The position numbers and the translations under genes were made by a program. Below are positions 24,945-32,680 of a stretch of DNA of 64,000 bases, one piece after another. The stretch spans positions 128,547 through 192,546 of the forward strand of contig NZ_JASLGR010000016.1 in assembly GCF_030150155.1 (NCBI RefSeq), read 5' to 3'. Below the pieces are notes generated by a model, which saw only the letters and a list, made by a program, of their open reading frames with translations, was not told the DNA's origin and did not search any database. Position 1 is the stretch's first letter; the number at the start of each line of letters is the position of its first letter. The DNA comes from Nocardioides sp. (GTDB lineage Bacteria > Actinomycetota > Actinomycetes > Propionibacteriales > Nocardioidaceae).

Positions 24945-26461
24945 AGGGACTCCTCGTGGTCGGTGGTGTCGGTGGTGGGGATGAAGGTGGCAAGGGGGGC
25001 GAGGGCGGCGCTCAGGTCGTCGACCTCGGGGAGGCGGAGGATCTCGGCGCTGACCGCGGCGGCGGTGGCGGGCGCGAGCCGCCCGGCGACGTTGTCGGCG
25101 AACTTCCGGCCGAGCTCGGCGGCCGACAGTGGCCGGGCGGGCCCACCACGGTTGGTCAGCACCTCCTCGACCAGCTCACGGCCGTCCGTCGTCCGTAGCC
25201 GTACGACGGCCGGGAACTGGAACGGGTAGATCGCGTCGCACCGCTCGTCGGCGACCACGGTGACCTTGGCCATCAGGTCGCGCCGGAGCGGATCGGTGGC
25301 GAGCGCATCGGTGTAGTCGTCCAGCCCGGTCGCCAGGCCACCGCCGCCGATCAGTCCGGCGGCGAAGGCGTACGGCCCGGAGAACTGCGCCTGGTAGCCG
25401 GTCGCCGGGGTGCGCTTGACCTCCAGCGGCTCGCCGATGGTGCGCACCGTGGACCCGGCCACGCCGACCACCACCTCGGCCACGTCGGCCGGGGTGATCC
25501 CGGCCGCGGCGAAGGCACGGCCGGCGTCGACGGTGGTGTGGGTGAAGTGGTTGGCCGGGTAGGGCTTGAAGAAGATCCCCGGCACCGACCACTCGGTGCC
25601 CAGGCCCGACGTGATCGCCTCGGGGAAGAACTGCCCGTGCAGCCACGCCTGGAAGAAGCCGAAGCGTCCCTCCAGCACCGTCGGCGGACCGGTGAAGCCA
25701 CGCCTGACCAGCAGCGCGGCGTTGATCCCGGCCTCGGCCGCGACACCGCAGTGCAGCCGTTTCACGGTGCCGCCGGTGCGGTTGGCCTCGATCACGCCCG
25801 AGGCCATCGAGGCGGTCAGGCCGAGGACGTCGGCGATGCCGGTCTCGTCAAGGCCGTAGGCGATCGCGGCGGCGACCGCCGACCCCATCGCCCCGGTGAT
25901 CGAGGTTGCGTGCTGGCCGTGCTCGAAGAAGACCGAGTTGCCCAAGGTGGCGTCGTAGCCGGCCATCCCGAGCCGGACCGCCACCTCGAGTCCGGCCGCG
26001 ATCGCGCGGGTGGTGATTTCGCCCGAGGCGCCGGCGTGCTCGGCGGCGGCCAGGGCCGCCGGGACGACGCTCGCGCTCGGGTGCAGCACCGACGGCAGGT
26101 GGGTGTCGTCGTAGTCCAGCGAGTGCGCCAGCACCCCGTTGGCGAAGGCCGCCTGCCCGGCGTTGACCCGCTGCTCCAGGCCGACGATCGTGGCCTGCGG
26201 GTGGCCGCCCTGGTCGAGCACGTGCCCGATCGCTGCGGCCGACGTCGGCAGCCGGTGCGCAGCCACGCAGAGCCCGAGGATGTCGAGCGTGCGCTGGCCC
26301 ACCGACGCCGCCACCTCCTGCGGTACGCCGTGCACGGCGACGTGCCGGGCGAAGGCGGCGAGCTGCTGGGCCAGGGTCGGGCCACCGCCGGGCTCGCCGG
26401 TCGGGTTGCCGGCCGGCTGGGCATCGGCGGCGGGGGTGTAGCTGCTGAGGTCGGAGGTCAT
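24941..26461 (-). CDS. MmgE/PrpD family protein (second paralogue)
   Basis: The 506-residue protein carries the same family markers as 10818-12284: HSLDYDDTHLPSVLHPSASVVPAALAAAEHAG, a VKRLHCGVAAEAGI region, and FKPYPANHFTH in the middle. It is longer at the N-terminus and only loosely similar to the other copy, so the two probably act on different acids. GTGA/ATGA overlaps join it to the amidohydrolase and cyclase genes. Its role is dehydration, isomerisation or decarboxylation of the opened product, by family analogy. Confidence 0.85.
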   Translation of the reverse strand: MTSDLSSYTPAADAQPAGNPTGEPGGGPTLAQQLAAFARHVAVHGVPQEVAASVGQRTLDILGLCVAAHRLPTSAAAIGHVLDQGGHPQATIVGLEQRVNAGQAAFANGVLAHSLDYDDTHLPSVLHPSASVVPAALAAAEHAGASGEITTRAIAAGLEVAVRLGMAGYDATLGNSVFFEHGQHATSITGAMGSAVAAAIAYGLDETGIADVLGLTASMASGVIEANRTGGTVKRLHCGVAAEAGINAALLVRRGFTGPPTVLEGRFGFFQAWLHGQFFPEAITSGLGTEWSVPGIFFKPYPANHFTHTTVDAGRAFAAAGITPADVAEVVVGVAGSTVRTIGEPLEVKRTPATGYQAQFSGPYAFAAGLIGGGGLATGLDDYTDALATDPLRRDLMAKVTVVADERCDAIYPFQFPAVVRLRTTDGRELVEEVLTNRGGPARPLSAAELGRKFADNVAGRLAPATAAAVSAEILRLPEVDDLSAALAPLATFIPTTDTTDHEESL

Positions 26462-27294
26462 GCGCCGACCACCGCCAGCGGCCGCACCGGTGAGCCGGTC
26501 GCGCCGTAGAACTTCAGCGGGCTCAGCACGAAGAGGAACTCGTGCTTCCGGGCAGCGGCGACGGCCTCGAGGTCCATCGCCTCGATGATGTAGATCCCGC
26601 GCTCGACCAGCAGCACCCGGTGGGCAGGCAGCAGACCGTGGCCGGCGCCGGGGGCGAGCTGCTCGAAGGCGATGGTGTCCGCGCCCAGGGCGTGCACGCC
26701 GAGGTCGGCCAGAAAGGTGGCGCCGGCGGCGGAGACCCCGGGGACGCCGGTGGACAGGCCGCGGTAGGCGTCACCGTCGCCGGAGTCGAAGTGCTGGCCC
26801 CAGCCCGAGCGGATGATCACCACGTCGCCCGTGCCGATCCCATTGCCCTGCGCGGCCAGCGTCGCCTCCAGGTCGGCGACGGTGATCTCCTGGCCCGGCT
26901 CCAGACGCCCGACGCCGAGCGTGGTCGGGACGTCGAGGAGGTGGCCGCGCCGAACCATCGGCGCGATGGTGTGGGCACCGTGCTCGACGAACTTGCCGCC
27001 CACCTGTGCGGCCTCGGCGTCCGTGCCGCCGTACAGCCTGCCGTCCTGGGAGACGTGGGCGAGGGCGTCGACGTGGGTGCCGACGTGGGTGCCCATCGAG
27101 ATCATGTCGTTGGCGGCCGAGCCGCCGTCGGAGCGGACCATGTCGCCGTGGCGGCGCGGCATCGCGTGCCAGTACGCCGGGTGGTTGGGCGACTGCGGCA
27201 TCCCGACGGTGAGGGTGCGGCCGAGGTCGAAGATCTCCAGGCCCGCCGCGGCGGCGGAGAGGAGCTGGGCGGTGGTGGGGTCGATGCTGGTCAC
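26458..27294 (-). CDS. Cyclase family protein (kynurenine formamidase / isatin hydrolase fold)
   Basis: GTG 27294, with CGAGGA upstream, gives 278 residues. The signature MGTHVGTHVDALAHV is present (His/Asp metal ligands), preceded by FDLGRTLTVGMPQSPNHP and followed by GDVVIIRSGWGQHF, as in PF04199 proteins. These manganese or zinc enzymes hydrolyse amide bonds of N-formylkynurenine, isatin and similar rings. Beside a hydantoinase-type enzyme it could cleave the second C-N bond of an opened cyclic imide. A 4-bp overlap links it to the MmgE/PrpD gene. Confidence 0.8.
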   Translation of the reverse strand: MTSIDPTTAQLLSAAAAGLEIFDLGRTLTVGMPQSPNHPAYWHAMPRRHGDMVRSDGGSAANDMISMGTHVGTHVDALAHVSQDGRLYGGTDAEAAQVGGKFVEHGAHTIAPMVRRGHLLDVPTTLGVGRLEPGQEITVADLEATLAAQGNGIGTGDVVIIRSGWGQHFDSGDGDAYRGLSTGVPGVSAAGATFLADLGVHALGADTIAFEQLAPGAGHGLLPAHRVLLVERGIYIIEAMDLEAVAAARKHEFLFVLSPLKFYGATGSPVRPLAVVGA

Positions 27295-27320
27295 GAGGTC
27301 CTCGGGTCGGTTCGGGCGGG

Positions 27321-28520
27321 TCAGGCGATGATCTGGCGGTCGCGCAGGTCGGCGATGCGGTCCTCGGGCAGGCCGAGGCCGGCGAGGATCTCGTCGGTGT
27401 CGGCGCCGTGGCGGCGTCCGGTGAACCGGATCGAGCCGGGCGTGCCCGACATCCGCCAGAGCACGTTGTGCTGGAGCAGGTCGCCGAAGTCCTCGTCCTC
27501 GACCTCGGTCAGCATCTCGGTGGCGCGGATGTGCGGGTCGGCGACGATGTCGCGGGCCGAGTAGATCGGCGCGATCGCGGCACCGGCCTCGGTGAAGGCG
27601 GTGACCACGGCGTCGAGGGTGCGGGCACCGATCCAGGAGCCGACCATCTCGTCGAGCTCCTCGGTGTGCTCGGCGCGGGTGTTGCCCGCAGCGAACCAAG
27701 GCTCCTCGATCACCTCGGGGTGGCCGACCAGGACCATCACCCGCTCGGCGATCGCCTGCGCCGAGGTCGAGATCGCGACCCAGTGGTCGTCGGAGGTCCG
27801 GTAGGTGTTGCGCGGCGCGTTGTTGGTGGAGCGGTTGCCGTGCCGCATCCCGACCTCGCCGGTCTGGGCGAAGACGGTCGGGCCGGGACCGACGGCGGTC
27901 ATGATCGGGGAGAGCAGGTCGAGGTCGATCACCTGTCCGGCGCCGTCCCCGGAGCGCTCGCGGGCCAGCAGCGCCATCGAGATCGCGCTGGAGGCGGCGA
28001 TCCCGGCGATCGAGTCGGCCAGGCCGAAGGCGGGCAGGGTGGGCGGGCCGTCGGGCTGGCCGGTGAGGTGGGCGAAGCCGCTCATCGACTCGGCCAGGGT
28101 GCCGAACCCGGCGCGGGCGGCGTACGGGCCGCTCTGACCGAAGCCGGTGACCCGGACCAGGATCAGGCCGGGGTTGAGGGCGTGCAGCCGTTCGGGGCTC
28201 AGCCCCCACTTCTCGAAGGTGCCGGGACGGAAGTTCTCCACGATCACGTCGGCGGTCCGGGCGAGGGCGAGGAAGAGCTCGGCACCCTCGGGGGCCGAGA
28301 GGCTCAGCGCCAGGGTCTGCTTGTTGCGGGCGACCTCCTTCCACCAGATCGGGGTGCCGTCGACCGAGGGACCGTGGCCGCGCATCCCGTCGGGCTTGGT
28401 CGGGTGCTCGATCTTGATCACCTCGGCGCCGAAGTCCCCGAGGATCTGGCAGGCCAGCGGGCCGGCGAGGATCGTCGAGGCATCGATGACACGGATGCCG
28501 GTGAGAGGGCCGTCACTCAT
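27321..28520 (-). CDS. CaiB/BaiF-family CoA transferase (second paralogue)
   Basis: The start chosen is ATG 28520 (399 residues). TATGAT lies exactly 6 nt upstream, indicating a leaderless message, so the six extra upstream codons in frame are not used. Family features are DFGAEVIKIEHPTKPDGMRG, ARNKQTLALSL, VTGFGQSGPYA, and the catalytic Asp at residue 169. It is the first gene of the operon leading through cyclase, MmgE/PrpD and amidohydrolase. It is clearly different in sequence from the CaiB at 9613-10821. Confidence 0.9.
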   Translation of the reverse strand: MSDGPLTGIRVIDASTILAGPLACQILGDFGAEVIKIEHPTKPDGMRGHGPSVDGTPIWWKEVARNKQTLALSLSAPEGAELFLALARTADVIVENFRPGTFEKWGLSPERLHALNPGLILVRVTGFGQSGPYAARAGFGTLAESMSGFAHLTGQPDGPPTLPAFGLADSIAGIAASSAISMALLARERSGDGAGQVIDLDLLSPIMTAVGPGPTVFAQTGEVGMRHGNRSTNNAPRNTYRTSDDHWVAISTSAQAIAERVMVLVGHPEVIEEPWFAAGNTRAEHTEELDEMVGSWIGARTLDAVVTAFTEAGAAIAPIYSARDIVADPHIRATEMLTEVEDEDFGDLLQHNVLWRMSGTPGSIRFTGRRHGADTDEILAGLGLPEDRIADLRDRQIIA

Positions 28521-28546
28521 GGGTTGATCATATATCATCTATTGTC
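28521..28546. promoter_or_regulatory. 26-bp divergent leaderless promoter/operator
   Basis: The segment between ATG 28520 (-) and ATG 28547 (+) holds GATCATATATC (28526-28536), whose complement is the 11-mer GATATATGATC also found at 6937-6947. The leftward -10 is TATGAT, 6 nt from its ATG; the rightward -10 is TATCAT (28533-28538), 8 nt from its ATG. The partial palindrome TGAT-N5-ATCA could be an operator. Confidence 0.65.
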
Positions 28547-30031
28547 ATGCGTGAGGCTGAGTTCACCGTCGATGTCGTCGTGGTCGGAGCCGGTGCTGCC
28601 GGCCTGGCCTGTGCCCTCCAGGCCGCCCGCGGTGGCGCCCGGGTGCTGGTGGTGGAGAAGGACCGTCGCCTCGGCGGCACCCTGCACCTGTCCGGCGGGC
28701 ACCTGGCCGCTGCCGGCCCGCGCCGCCAGCGGGCCGCCGGGATCGAGGACTCCGTCGAGGCGCACCGCGCTGACATCGACCGGATCAGCCACGGCACCGC
28801 CCGGACCGACCTGCGCGACCTGGTCACCGCCCATGCCGCCGAGACGATCGACTGGCTCGACGAGCGTGGCTTCGCGTTCGCTCCCGAGACGCCGCGGATC
28901 GTCTACGGGCACGAGCCGTACGGGACCGCCCGGACGTACTACGGCGTGGACGAGGGGATGTCGATCCTGAGCGTGCTGGAGGCCGAGGTGGCCGCGTGCC
29001 AGGCCGAGGGTGACCTGGAGATCTGGCTGGACTCGCCGGTGACCGAGCTGATCGAGCTGATCGAGGGGGAGCCGGGTGCGGATGCGGGCGCCGGTGCGGG
29101 CGTTGGGGTGTCCGGGGTGCGGGTGCTCCGCTCGGGCCGGGAGGTCGCCGTCAGCGCCGGGTCCGTGGTGATCGCCACCGGCGGCTATGCCGGGGATGCG
29201 GAGCTGTTCGAGGAGCTGGAGGGCGCTCCGCTGGTCTCTGCCGGAGCCCGTACGTCGACCGGCGACGGCCTCCACCTCGGGCTGTCGGTCGGTGCGCGAC
29301 TCCAGGGCGCCGGCACCTACCTGCCCACCTTCGGCGGCCTGCCCGACCCGACCAGCCCGGGCCGGGCGAACTGGAACGACCGGCAACGCCTCACCGCCGA
29401 GCGGCCCCCGGCCGAGATCTACGTCGATGCCGCCGGGCAGCGCTGGGTCGCCGAGGACGAGGAGTCGATCGACGAGAAGGAGCGGGCCCTGATCGGGGTG
29501 TCCGCCCAGACCTTCTGGACGATCTTCGACGATGCCGCCCTGGAGTTGGCCTCGGGCGGCACCCGCCAGATCGTGGTGGGGGCCGAGCCCGACGACGTAC
29601 GGCGGATGTGCAACACCCGTCCGGGGGTGCATGCGGCTGACTCCCTGGAGGAGCTGGCGTCGGCCGCCGGGATCGACGTGGCGGGTCTCGCCGCGACGGT
29701 CGAGCGCTACAACGGGTACGTCGACGCCGGCGCGGACCCGGAGTTCGGGCGCACCCACCTGCCGTCGCGGATCGAGCACGGACCGTTCTACGCGATCCGC
29801 AACCACGCGATCACGCTGGTGACCTTCCAGGGGCTCGACATCGACGCCGGCTGCGCTGTCGTTGCCGAATCGGGGGAGACGATCCCCGGCCTCTTCGCCG
29901 TCGGCGAGGTGATCGGCGCCGGGGCGACCTGCGGCAACAGCTTCTGCTCCGGGATGATGCTCACCCCGGCCCTCACCCTGGGACGCCTCCTCGGCACCCA
30001 CCTAGCCGAATTCCGGGTTCACCACCGCTGA
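28547..30031 (+). CDS. FAD-dependent oxidoreductase (fumarate reductase / 3-ketosteroid dehydrogenase-like flavoprotein)
   Basis: The 494-residue protein has an N-terminal VVVGAGAAGLACA dinucleotide motif, a VEKDRRLGGT second strand, ATGGYAGD in the middle, and a C-terminal FAD-closing segment GLFAVGEVIGAGATCGNSFCSG. It belongs to the FrdA/KstD family, which reduces or introduces C=C bonds next to carbonyls. It should act on an intermediate of the adjacent CoA or cyclic-amide pathway. The last nine or so residues are encoded by the first unit of a 22-bp repeat array, so the native C-terminus was probably slightly shorter. Confidence 0.8.
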   Translation: MREAEFTVDVVVVGAGAAGLACALQAARGGARVLVVEKDRRLGGTLHLSGGHLAAAGPRRQRAAGIEDSVEAHRADIDRISHGTARTDLRDLVTAHAAETIDWLDERGFAFAPETPRIVYGHEPYGTARTYYGVDEGMSILSVLEAEVAACQAEGDLEIWLDSPVTELIELIEGEPGADAGAGAGVGVSGVRVLRSGREVAVSAGSVVIATGGYAGDAELFEELEGAPLVSAGARTSTGDGLHLGLSVGARLQGAGTYLPTFGGLPDPTSPGRANWNDRQRLTAERPPAEIYVDAAGQRWVAEDEESIDEKERALIGVSAQTFWTIFDDAALELASGGTRQIVVGAEPDDVRRMCNTRPGVHAADSLEELASAAGIDVAGLAATVERYNGYVDAGADPEFGRTHLPSRIEHGPFYAIRNHAITLVTFQGLDIDAGCAVVAESGETIPGLFAVGEVIGAGATCGNSFCSGMMLTPALTLGRLLGTHLAEFRVHHR

Positions 30032-30136
30032 GATCCAGGTTCGCCACGCGCGAGTTCCGGGTTCGCCACGCGCGAGTTCCGGGTTCGCCACGCGCGAGTT
30101 CCGGGTTCGCCACGGCCGAGTTCCGGGTTCGCCACA
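30005..30136 (+). repeat. 22-bp intergenic repeat array, 6 copies
   Basis: Six units at 22-bp spacing begin within the end of the flavoprotein gene (CTAGCCGAATTCCGGG). Units 3-5 are identical (GCGCGAGTTCCGGGTTCGCC type). The forward orientation points away from the upstream gene. Confidence 0.85.
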
Positions 30137-30188
30137 CCGCCGGCCGCCGTGCCCCGATAACGAGTGGAGCACGGTGCCCGCGACTCCC

Positions 30189-30200
30189 TAGGGTGGATCG
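30189..30200 (+). promoter_or_regulatory. Leaderless promoter -10 of the DMT transporter gene
   Basis: TAGGGT at 30189-30194 is followed by exactly 6 nt and then GTG 30201, so transcription likely starts at the start codon. Confidence 0.55.
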
Positions 30201-31091
30201 GTGCAACGCCCCTGGCTGCCGCTGGCAGCGGTCCTCACCACGCTCGTCTTCTGGGCCTCGGCCTTCGTCGCGATCCGCCACCTCGCCGACGACTTCCACC
30301 CCGGCGCCCTGGCTCTGGGCCGGATGCTCGTCGGCTCGCTCTGCCTCGGCGCCCTCGTGCTGGTCTCTCGTGCCCGCGGCCGTGCCCGACTGGTCGCACC
30401 CGCCCCCGGCCAGTGGCTGCGCATCGTCGTGATCGGCCTGCTCTGGTACGCCGTCTACATGGTCGCTCTGAACACCGGCGAGCGGCATATCGATGCCGGT
30501 ACGGCGGCCCTGGTGCTGCAGCTCTCTCCGGTCGTGATCGCGGTGCTGGCCGCGATCTTCCTCGGCGAACGGTTCACCCGCTGGGTCGGCCTCGGACTCG
30601 TGCTGGCGTTCGCGGGCGTCGTCGTGATCGCGTTCTCCTCCGGTGGCGGGGGAGAGGGCTCGGTGGTCGGGGTCGCGTTGTGTCTGATCTCGGTGGCGGC
30701 GTACTCGATCTCGTTGGTCGTGCAGAAGCCGCTGGCCGGTCGGATCCCCGCGATCCAGCTGACCTGGCTAGCGTGCTCGATCGGTGCGGTCGCGACCCTG
30801 CCGTGGGTCGGCCAGCTGGTCACGGACCTGCGCGCGGCGCCGACGTCGTCGATCCTGTGGCTGGTCTTCCTCGGCGTGTTCCCGACGGCGGTCGCGTTCA
30901 CCACCTACGGCTACGCCCTCGGCCACCTCTCAGCCTCACAGCTGGGTATCTCGACCTACCTGGTGCCGGTCATCTCGATCGCCCTGGCCGCGGTGTTCCT
31001 GGGCGAGACGCCGGCACTGCTGGCGTACGTCGGTGGGGTGATCGCCCTGGTCGGCGTCGGTGTCGCGCGGCACCGTCCGGCACCTCGCTGA
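30201..31091 (+). CDS. EamA/DMT-family transporter
   Basis: The 296-residue protein has about ten hydrophobic helices in two EamA halves (residues about 8-140 and 150-285). It includes the FWASAFVAIR start, LNTGERHIDAGTAALVLQLSPV in the first half, and LGISTYLVPVISIALAAVFLGE in the second. The family exports amino acids, purines or related metabolites; the substrate is not predictable. GTG 30201 is leaderless. A strong hairpin follows the stop, and repeat arrays flank it on both sides, so it is its own unit. Confidence 0.85.
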   Translation: MQRPWLPLAAVLTTLVFWASAFVAIRHLADDFHPGALALGRMLVGSLCLGALVLVSRARGRARLVAPAPGQWLRIVVIGLLWYAVYMVALNTGERHIDAGTAALVLQLSPVVIAVLAAIFLGERFTRWVGLGLVLAFAGVVVIAFSSGGGGEGSVVGVALCLISVAAYSISLVVQKPLAGRIPAIQLTWLACSIGAVATLPWVGQLVTDLRAAPTSSILWLVFLGVFPTAVAFTTYGYALGHLSASQLGISTYLVPVISIALAAVFLGETPALLAYVGGVIALVGVGVARHRPAPR

Positions 31092-31106
31092 CACGTTCGG
31101 AGAACG

Positions 31107-31140
31107 ACGAAGCCCCGAGCCAGGCGGCTCGGGGCTTCGT
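31107..31140. terminator. Hairpin terminator
   Basis: A perfect 15-bp stem (ACGAAGCCCCGAGCC at 31107-31121 with 31126-31140) has a 4-nt AGGC loop, placed just after the DMT transporter gene and before the repeat array and gpmA end. Confidence 0.85.
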
Positions 31141-31142
31141 GA

Positions 31143-31230
31143 CGTGGTGAACCCGGATCTCGACGGTGGTGAACCCGGATCTCGACGGTGGTGAACCCGG
31201 AAGTCGGCCGTGGTGAACCCGGAAGTCGGC
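31143..31230 (-). repeat. 22-bp intergenic repeat array, 4 copies
   Basis: Four 22-bp units run leftward from the TAG stop of gpmA (31230-31232). The two units nearest the gene carry CCGACTTCC; the distal two carry CGAGATCC. Confidence 0.85.
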
Positions 31231-31970
31231 TACTGCTTGCCCTGGTTCGCGACCGCGGCGGCAGCAGCGGCAGCGGCCTCCGGGTCGAGGTACTCGCCAC
31301 CGGCGACGAGCGGCGTGAAGCTCTCGTCGAGGCGGTAGACCAGGGGCTGAGCGGTCGGGATGTTGAGCGCCGCGATGTCGGCGTCGGAGATCCCGTCGAG
31401 GTGCTTGACCAGGGCGCGCAGGCTGTTGCCGTGAGCGGTGACCAGGACGGTCTTGCCGGCCTGCAGGTCGGGCGCGATCTGCTCGTCGAAGTACGGCACG
31501 ATCCGGGCGACGACGTCCTTGAGGCACTCGGTGGCGGGCACGTCGATGTCGGCGTAGCGCACGTCGTGGGCCTGGGAGAACTCCGAGTCGGCGTCCAGCG
31601 GCGGCGGCGGGACGTCGTAGGAGCGGCGCCAGAGGTTGAACTGCTCCTCGCCGAACTTCTGCAGCGTCTCGGACTTGTTCTTGCCCTGGAGTGCACCGTA
31701 GTGGCGCTCGTTGAGCCGCCAGTCGCGCTTGACCGGGATCCAGTGACGGTCGGCGGTGTCGAGGGCGATCGCGGCGGTGTTGATCGCCCGACGCAGCAGC
31801 GACGTGTGCACGATGTCGGGCAGGATGCCGCGGTCGGCGAGCAGCTGCCCACCGTTGGTGGCCTCGGCGCGGCCCTTGTCGGTCAGGTTGACGTCGACCC
31901 AGCCGGTGGAGAGGTTGAGCGCGTTCCACTCGCTCTCGCCGTGGCGGAGCAGGATCAGGGTGTACGTCAT
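31230..31970 (-). CDS. gpmA: 2,3-bisphosphoglycerate-dependent phosphoglycerate mutase
   Basis: ATG 31970 (MTYTLILLRHGESEWN) gives 246 residues, the normal length; the longer upstream frame is excluded because the preceding gene ends at 31976. The catalytic RHGESEWN with its His, LNERHYGALQGKNK with Arg/Glu, and the second active-site His in VTAHGNSLRAL are all present. It interconverts 3- and 2-phosphoglycerate in glycolysis. The C-terminal Ala-rich tail is typical of actinobacterial GpmA. It probably shares an operon with the lipoprotein gene 5 bp upstream. Its TAG is the start of a repeat array. Confidence 0.95.
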   Translation of the reverse strand: MTYTLILLRHGESEWNALNLSTGWVDVNLTDKGRAEATNGGQLLADRGILPDIVHTSLLRRAINTAAIALDTADRHWIPVKRDWRLNERHYGALQGKNKSETLQKFGEEQFNLWRRSYDVPPPPLDADSEFSQAHDVRYADIDVPATECLKDVVARIVPYFDEQIAPDLQAGKTVLVTAHGNSLRALVKHLDGISDADIAALNIPTAQPLVYRLDESFTPLVAGGEYLDPEAAAAAAAAVANQGKQ

Positions 31971-31975
31971 GGAGC

Positions 31976-32650
31976 TCAGTGGTCGCTCTCGGACAGCGCC
32001 GGGATCGACGGGTAGGTGCACGCGTACGCACCGGCGTCGGCCTCGGAGCTGAGCGCGGCGCTGGTGGACTCCGAGGCGCTCGCGGAGGCGTCGGCCGACG
32101 CGGTGGCGTCAGCGGAGGCAGTGGCGTCGGCGGAGGCAGTGGCGTCGGCGGAGGCCGAGGCCTTGCCCTTGGTGACCGACGGGGCGACCGACGGGTCGGC
32201 GTACTCGTGGCACTGGGTGACGACGACGGCGCCGACCTTGATCCGGGTGCCGTCGTTGAAGGAGACCGTCACGGGAACGATCTGGCCGGCCTTGAAGTCG
32301 CCGGTCACGGCGACGCCGCCCTCGGTGTAGAGGTTGGCGATGCCGTTGGGCTTGAGCTCGACCGGAGCGAACTTCTCCGCCGTGACGCCCTCGAGGCCGT
32401 CGAACTCGACGGTCTTCGAGGTCGGGTCGGTGGTGATCGTGGCGACGAAGGTGCCGGTGCCGTCGCTCGGCGCGATGATCCGCGCGGCGAGGACGTGGAT
32501 CGGGCCCTCGATGTAGTAACCGCCGTTGGCAATCACGTTGGGGCGGTCCGTCGCGTAGTCGAAACCACTGAGGCTGCACGCGCTGAGAGCCGGAACGGCA
32601 ACAGCGGCAGCGGCGACGGCGAGAGCGAGCTTGCGGCGAACGTTCATCAC
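31976..32650 (-). CDS. Secreted lipoprotein with PCuAC-like beta domain (function unknown)
   Basis: The start is placed at GTG 32650 (TAGCAT box 7 nt upstream, leaderless); ATG 32647 is the next codon. A short N-terminus, a hydrophobic stretch and lipobox LSAC-S give a lipoprotein of about 224 residues. Residues 30-150 are a beta-sandwich like actinobacterial copper-chaperone-type lipoproteins (IRV.... GTGTFVATIT, GGVAVTGDFKAGQ). A Ser/Ala/Thr tail contains an 18-bp DNA repeat encoding SADATA units, followed by a final YACTYP segment. Metal-binding His/Met residues are not evident, so a copper role is not claimed. Confidence 0.55.
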   Translation of the reverse strand: MMNVRRKLALAVAAAAVAVPALSACSLSGFDYATDRPNVIANGGYYIEGPIHVLAARIIAPSDGTGTFVATITTDPTSKTVEFDGLEGVTAEKFAPVELKPNGIANLYTEGGVAVTGDFKAGQIVPVTVSFNDGTRIKVGAVVVTQCHEYADPSVAPSVTKGKASASADATASADATASADATASADASASASESTSAALSSEADAGAYACTYPSIPALSESDH

Positions 32651-32680
32651 GGCCGACATGCTAGCGGTGTCCATAGGAAT

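Noticed and set aside
30164..31150. Alternative frame over the DMT transporter
   Set aside because: The EamA frame at 30201 has ten helices and a leaderless GTG; the other is Arg/Pro-rich.
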